Of a DNA stretch of 64,000 nucleotides, positions 57,968 through 64,000 are shown in pieces. The position numbers and the translations under genes were made by a program. Origin of the DNA: Rhipicephalus microplus. Taxonomy: Eukaryota; Arthropoda; Arachnida; Ixodida; Ixodidae. Positions within the stretch are counted from its first letter, which is position 1. Every line of letters begins with the position of its first letter. Below the pieces are notes generated by a model. It had not been told where the DNA came from. It ran no database searches and saw nothing but the letters and a program-made list of their open reading frames with translations. The stretch spans positions 138,828,332-138,892,331 of the forward strand of contig NC_134710.1 of the NCBI RefSeq assembly GCF_043290135.1, given 5' to 3'.

Positions 57968-58665
57968 GAAAATCGACATTTTACAACACAATCTATAACG
58001 AACTGCAAGCGATTTCTATCTTTTCAAGTTACCGTTAACGGCTTATGCAGCGTGTTATATTATCCTGGTAAAAAACTTCGAAGGTACGTGACAATAATGT
58101 CTGTTGTTCTCCGGCAGAGAGCTTGCTCTGTTCCTTCGCTGGGGCGCACCAGCACGGGCGCACCAACGTTCACGCACAGCTCTGTGTGCAATTGCGGGCC
58201 GCCGCCACCGGCCATGCTCGTAAGTCATTTTCTGTAACTTAACGAACGTCTGTTGCGTCGGCTTTTATAACTGAGTGGCACACGAGGGACCGACATAAAG
58301 CAGGAATATTGGAATGCCCATTAATGCTATTGTAACCTGCCACGGTGGTCTCGTGGCAAAGGCACTCGGATGCTGACCCGCAAGTCACGCCCCCCCCCCC
58401 ACCCCCGCCCTGTTCCTTCTTTGAACAAAAATAAAAGAAAAGATAAAGGAAGGATGAGAAAAAAAAATAGAGTATGTCACGCGCACTGGGTGCAACATTT
58501 AAACACATGTGCGCACGCATCAAATTTTGATTGCCTATATACGTAAGGTCATGTGCGCGATTGATACGGGCAACCAAACACGTCGCAAAATTAAACAACT
58601 CTCTCCTTCTCCCTACGTTCCTTCTCTGCAATAAAAAAGAGAAATTTCGAAAAGTAAAAGAAGGT

Positions 58666-58783
58666 GCCATCAGCACTCGGTGTTCCCAGGTGGTCTCCCT
58701 CCCAAGTACTGACCGAGCCCAATGCTGCTTAGCTTCGGTGATCGGACGAGAACCGGCGCATTAAGCATGGTATGGCCGATGGC
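58666..58783 (-). rRNA. 5S ribosomal RNA gene
   Basis: G21 to T (plus CATTAAGCATGG), inside the retrotransposon target segment. Confidence 0.96.
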
Positions 58784-59480
58784 GAAAATCGACATTTTAC
58801 AACACAATCTATAACGAACTGCAAGCGATTTCTATCTTTTCAAGTTACCGTTAACGGCTTATGCAGCGTGTTATATTATCCTGGTAAAAAACTTCGAAGG
58901 TACGTGACAATAATGTCTGTTGTTCTCCGGCAGAGAGCTTGCTCTGTTCCTTCGCTGGGGCGCACCAGCACGGGCGCACCAACGTTCACGCACAGCTCTG
59001 TGTGCAATTGCGGGCCGCCGCCACCGGCCATGCTCGTAAGTCATTTTCTGTAACTTAACGAACGTCTGTTGCGTCGGCTTTTATAACTGAGTGGCACACG
59101 AGGGACCGACATAAAGCAGGAATATTGGAATGCCCATTAATGCTATTGTAACCTGCCACGGTGGTCTCGTGGCAAAGGCACTCGGATGCTGACCCGCAAG
59201 TCACGCCCCCCCCCCACCCCCGCCCTGTTCCTTCTTTGAACAAAAATAAAAGAAAAGATAAAGGAAGGATGAGAAAAAAAAATAGAGTATGTCACGCGCA
59301 CTGGGTGCAGCATTTAAACACATGTGCGCACGCATCAAATTTTGATTGCCTATATACGTAAGGTCATGTGCGCGATTGATACGGGCAACCAAACACGTCG
59401 CAAAATTAAACAACTCTCTCCTTCTCCCTACGTTCCTTCTCTGCAATAAAAAAGAGAAATTTCGAAAAGTAAAAGAAGGT

Positions 59481-59598
59481 GCCATCAGCACTCGGTGTTC
59501 CCAGGTGGTCTCCCTCCCAAGTACTGACCGAGCCCAATGCTGCTTAGCTTCGGTGATCGGACGAGAACCGGCGCATTCAGCATGGTATGGCCGATGGC
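59481..59598 (-). rRNA. 5S ribosomal RNA gene
   Basis: No difference from the reference copy noticed. Confidence 0.97.
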
Positions 59599-60296
59599 GA
59601 AAATCGACATTTTACAACACAATCTATAACGAACTGCAAGCGATTTCTATCTTTTCAAGTTACCGTTAACGGCTTATGCAGCGTGTTATATTATCCTGGT
59701 AAAAAACTTCGAAGGTACGTGACAATAATGTCTGTTGTTCTCCGGCAGAGAGCTTGCTCTGTTCCTTCGCTGGGGCGCACCAGCACGGGCGCACCAACGT
59801 TCACGCACAGCTCTGTGTGCAATTGCGGGCCGCCGCCACCGGCCATGCTCGTAAGTCATTTTCTGTAACTTAACGAACGTCTGTTGCGTCGGCTTTTATA
59901 ACTGAGTGGCACACGAGGGACCGACATAAAGCAGGAATATTGGAATGCCCATTAATGCTATTGTAACCTGCCACGGTGGTCTCGTGGCAAAGGCACTCGG
60001 ATGCTGACCCGCAAGTCACGCCCCCCCCCCCACCCCCGCCCTGTTCCTTCTTTGAACAAAAATAAAAGAAAAGATAAAGGAAGGATGAGAAAAAAAAATA
60101 GAGTATGTCACGCGCACTGGGTGCAACATTTAAACACATGTGCGCACGCATCAAATTTTGATTGCCTATATACGTAAGGTCATGTGCGCGATTGATACGG
60201 GCAACCAAACACGTCGCAAAATTAAACAACTCTCTCCTTCTCCCTACGTTCCTTCTCTGCAATAAAAAAGAGAAATTTCGAAAAGTAAAAGAAGGT

Positions 60297-60414
60297 GCCA
60301 TCAGCACTCGGTGTTCCCAGGTGGTCTCCCTCCCAAGTACTGACCGAGCCCAATGCTGCTTAGCTTCGGTGATCGGACGAGAACCGGCGCATTCAGCATG
60401 GTATGGCCGATGGC
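60297..60414 (-). rRNA. 5S ribosomal RNA gene
   Basis: Gene matches the reference; followed on the plus strand by the spacer with the shortest poly-C tract (C6). Confidence 0.97.
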
Positions 60415-61107
60415 GAAAATCGACATTTTACAACACAATCTATAACGAACTGCAAGCGATTTCTATCTTTTCAAGTTACCGTTAACGGCTTATGCAGCGT
60501 GTTATATTATCCTGGTAAAAAACTTCGAAGGTACGTGACAATAATGTCTGTTGTTCTCCGGCAGAGAGCTTGCTCTGTTCCTTCGCTGGGGCGCACCAGC
60601 ACGGGCGCACCAACGTTCACGCACAGCTCTGTGTGCAATTGCGGGCCGCCGCCACCGGCCATGCTCGTAAGTCATTTTCTGTAACTTAACGAACGTCTGT
60701 TGCGTCGGCTTTTATAACTGAGTGGCACACGAGGGACCGACATAAAGCAGGAATATTGGAATGCCCATTAATGCTATTGTAACCTGCCACGGTGGTCTCG
60801 TGGCAAAGGCACTCGGATGCTGACCCGCAAGTCACGCCCCCCACCCCCGCCCTGTTCCTTCTTTGAACAAAAATAAAAGAAAAGATAAAGGAAGGATGAG
60901 AAAAAAAAATAGAGTATGTCACGCGCACTGGGTGCAACATTTAAACACATGTGCGCACGCATCAAACTTTGATTGCCTATATACGTAAGGTCATGTGCGC
61001 GATTGATACGGGCAACCAAACACGTCGCAAAATTAAACAACTCTCTCCTTCTCCCTACGTTCCTTCTCTGCAATAAAAAAGAGAAATTTCGAAAAGTAAA
61101 AGAAGGT

Positions 61108-61225
61108 GCCATCAGCACTCGGTGTTCCCAGGTGGTCTCCCTCCCAAGTACTGACCGAGCCCAATGCTGCTTAGCTTCGGTGATCGGACGAGAACCGGCG
61201 CATTCAGCATGGTATGGCCGATGGC
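61108..61225 (-). rRNA. 5S ribosomal RNA gene
   Basis: Gene matches the reference; private spacer change near 60967. Confidence 0.97.
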
Positions 61226-61923
61226 GAAAATCGACATTTTACAACACAATCTATAACGAACTGCAAGCGATTTCTATCTTTTCAAGTTACCGTTAACGGC
61301 TTATGCAGCGTGTTATATTATCCTGGTAAAAAACTTCGAAGGTACGTGACAATAATGTCTGTTGTTCTCCGGCAGAGAGCTTGCTCTGTTCCTTCGCTGG
61401 GGCGCACCAGCACGGGCGCACCAACGTTCACGCACAGCTCTGTGTGCAATTGCGGGCCGCCGCCACCGGCCATGCTCGTAAGTCATTTTCTGTAACTTAA
61501 CGAACGTCTGTTGCGTCGGCTTTTATAACTGAGTGGCACACGAGGGACCGACATAAAGCAGGAATATTGGAATGCCCATTAATGCTATTGTAACCTGCCA
61601 CGGTGGTCTCGTGGCAAAGGCACTCGGATGCTGACCCGCAAGTCACGCCCCCCCCCCCCACCCCCGCCCTGTTCCTTCTTTGAACAAAAATAAAAGAAAA
61701 GATAAAGGAAGGATGAGAAAAAAAATAGAGTATGTCACGCGCACTGGGTGCAACATTTAAACACATGTGCGCACGCATCAAATTTTGATTGCCTATATAC
61801 GTAAGGTCATGTGCGCGATTGATACGGGCAACCAAACACGTCGCAAAATTAAACAACTCTCTCCTTCTCCCTACGTTCCTTCTCTGCAATAAAAAAGAGA
61901 AATTTCGAAAAGTAAAAGAAGGT

Positions 61924-62041
61924 GCCATCAGCACTCGGTGTTCCCAGGTGGTCTCCCTCCCAAGTACTGACCGAGCCCAATGCTGCTTAGCTTCGGTGAT
62001 CGGACGAGAACCGGCGCATTCAGCATGGTATGGCCGATGGC
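61924..62041 (-). rRNA. 5S ribosomal RNA gene
   Basis: No difference from the reference copy noticed. Confidence 0.97.
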
Positions 62042-62739
62042 GAAAATCGACATTTTACAACACAATCTATAACGAACTGCAAGCGATTTCTATCTTTTCA
62101 AGTTACCGTTAACGGCTTATGCAGCGTGTTATATTATCCTGGTAAAAAACTTCGAAGGTACGTGACAATAATGTCTGTTGTTCTCCGGCAGAGAGCTTGC
62201 TCTGTTCCTTCGCTGGGGCGCACCAGCACGGGCGCACCAACGTTCACGCACAGCTCTGTGTGCAATTGCGGGCCGCCGCCACCGGCCATGCTCGTAAGTC
62301 ATTTTCTGTAACTTAACGAACGTCTGTTGCGTCGGCTTTTATAACTGAGTGGCACACGAGGGACCGACATAAAGCAGGAATATTGGAATGCCCATTAATG
62401 CTATTGTAACCTGCCACGGTGGTCTCGTGGCAAAGGCACTCGGATGCTGACCCGCAAGTCACGCCCCCCCCCCCACCCCCGCCCTGTTCCTTCTTTGAAC
62501 AAAAATAAAAGAAAAGATAAAGGAAGGATGAGAAAAAAAAATAGAGTATGTCACGCGCACTGGGTGCAACATTTAAACACATGTGCGCACGCATCAAATT
62601 TTGATTGCCTATATACGTAAGGTCATGTGCGCGATTGATACGGGCAACCAAACACGTCGCAAAATTAAACAACTCTCTCCTTCTCCCTACGTTCCTTCTC
62701 TGCAATAAAAAAGAGAAATTTCGAAAAGTAAAAGAAGGT

Positions 62740-62857
62740 GCCATCAGCACTCGGTGTTCCCAGGTGGTCTCCCTCCCAAGTACTGACCGAGCCCAATGCT
62801 GCTTAGCTTCGGTGATCGGACGAGAACCGGCGCATTCAGCATGGTATGGCCGATGGC
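62740..62857 (-). rRNA. 5S ribosomal RNA gene
   Basis: No difference from the reference copy noticed. Confidence 0.97.
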
Positions 62858-63555
62858 GAAAATCGACATTTTACAACACAATCTATAACGAACTGCAAGC
62901 GATTTCTATCTTTTCAAGTTACCGTTAACGGCTTATGCAGCGTGTTATATTATCCTGGTAAAAAACTTCGAAGGTACGTGACAATAATGTCTGTTGTTCT
63001 CCGGCAGAGAGCTTGCTCTGTTCCTTCGCTGGGGCGCACCAGCACGGGCGCACCAACGTTCACGCACAGCTCTGTGTGCAATTGCGGGCCGCCGCCACCG
63101 GCCATGCTCGTAAGTCATTTTCTGTAACTTAACGAACGTCTGTTGCGTCGGCTTTTATAACTGAGTGGCACACGAGGGACCGACATAAAGCAGGAATATT
63201 GGAATGCCCATTAATGCTATTGTAACCTGCCACGGTGGTCTCGTGGCAAAGGCACTCGGATGCTGACCCGCAAGTCACGCCCCCCCCCCCACCCCCGCCC
63301 TGTTCCTTCTTTGAACAAAAATAAAAGAAAAGATAAAGGAAGGATGAGAAAAAAAAATAGAGTATGTCACGCGCACTGGGTGCAACATTTAAACACATGT
63401 GCGCACGCATCAAATTTTGATTGCCTATATACGTAAGGTCATGTGCGCGATTGATACGGGCAACCAAACACGTCGCAAAATTAAACAACTCTCTCCTTCT
63501 CCCTACGTTCCTTCTCTGCAATAAAAAAGAGAAATTTCGAAAAGTAAAAGAAGGT

Positions 63556-63673
63556 GCCATCAGCACTCGGTGTTCCCAGGTGGTCTCCCTCCCAAGTACT
63601 GACCGAGCCCAATGCTGCTTAGCTTCGGTGATCGGACGAGAACCGGCGCATTCAGCATGGTATGGCCGATGGC
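63556..63673 (-). rRNA. 5S ribosomal RNA gene
   Basis: No difference from the reference copy noticed; last 5S gene of the window. Confidence 0.97.
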
Positions 63674-64000
63674 GAAAATCGACATTTTACAACACAATCT
63701 ATAACGAACTGCAAGCGATTTCTATCTTTTCAAGTTACCGTTAACGGCTTATGCAGCGTGTTATATTATCCTGGTAAAAAACTTCGAAGGTACGTGACAA
63801 TAATGTCTGTTGTTCTCCGGCAGAGAGCTTGCTCTGTTCCTTCGCTGGGGCGCACCAGCACGGGCGCACCAACGTTCACGCACAGCTCTGTGTGCAATTG
63901 CGGGCCGCCGCCACCGGCCATGCTCGTAAGTCATTTTCTGTAACTTAACGAACGTCTGTTGCGTCGGCTTTTATAACTGAGTGGCACACGAGGGACCGAC

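Larger units (their letters stand above)
43947..64000 (-). repeat. 5S rDNA tandem array, block 4
   Basis: Twenty-four intact 5S genes; the window ends inside a spacer. One unit (between the 5S genes at 51213 and 52124) is 911 bp because of a 91-bp insertion. Variant G41 to A marks the copies at 45478, 54571 and 56210. Two consecutive two-unit blocks (53756-55390 and 55391-57033) share marker combinations. No other gene is seen in the spacers. Confidence 0.97.

Overview
This window is a eukaryotic nuclear tandem array of 5S rRNA genes, all on the minus strand, carrying three site-specific non-LTR (LINE) retrotransposon insertions. The repeat unit is about 811-824 bp: one 118-nt 5S gene plus a spacer of about 700 bp. 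I count 59 uninterrupted 5S genes and 3 genes split by retrotransposons. The 5S sequence is plainly animal-like. The spacer holds a relic resembling the tRNA-derived head of tick SINEs, and one unit carries a short insertion ending in an ATTC-rich tail of the kind common at 3' ends of tick repeats. I therefore infer an arthropod, most likely a tick (Ixodida); this comes from remembered patterns, not a search.

Layout: 1-10567 array (12 intact 5S genes, then a split one); 10568-15399 full-length retrotransposon, element 1 (family A, both ORFs open); 15400-34223 array (22 intact 5S genes, then a split one); 34224-37362 element 2 (family A, 5'-truncated, one nonsense codon); 37363-39021 a short array segment (one intact 5S gene, then a split one); 39022-43946 full-length element 3 (family B, ORF1 open, ORF2 with one frameshift near its end); 43947-64000 array (24 intact 5S genes), including a unit with a 91-bp insertion at 51443-51533.

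All three elements lie in the same orientation as the 5S genes, and all end with AATAAAG plus a poly(A) run fused to the same 5S position (around nt 4-6 of the RNA). They are flanked by target-site duplications of about 24, 18 and 17 bp. ORF1 is a gag-like protein with an RRM-like region and two CCHC zinc knuckles. ORF2 has an N-terminal APE-type endonuclease, a reverse transcriptase with a YADD core and a C-terminal CCHC knuckle. This architecture and RNA-gene targeting fit the Tx1 clade of the L1 superfamily, to which the fish 5S-specific element Mutsu was assigned as I recall. Families A and B are clearly diverged in protein yet use the same target, so the window shows a 5S-specific retrotransposon lineage living in a concertedly evolving array. 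The many short ORFs that recur once per unit are shadows of the repeat and are not reported as genes.
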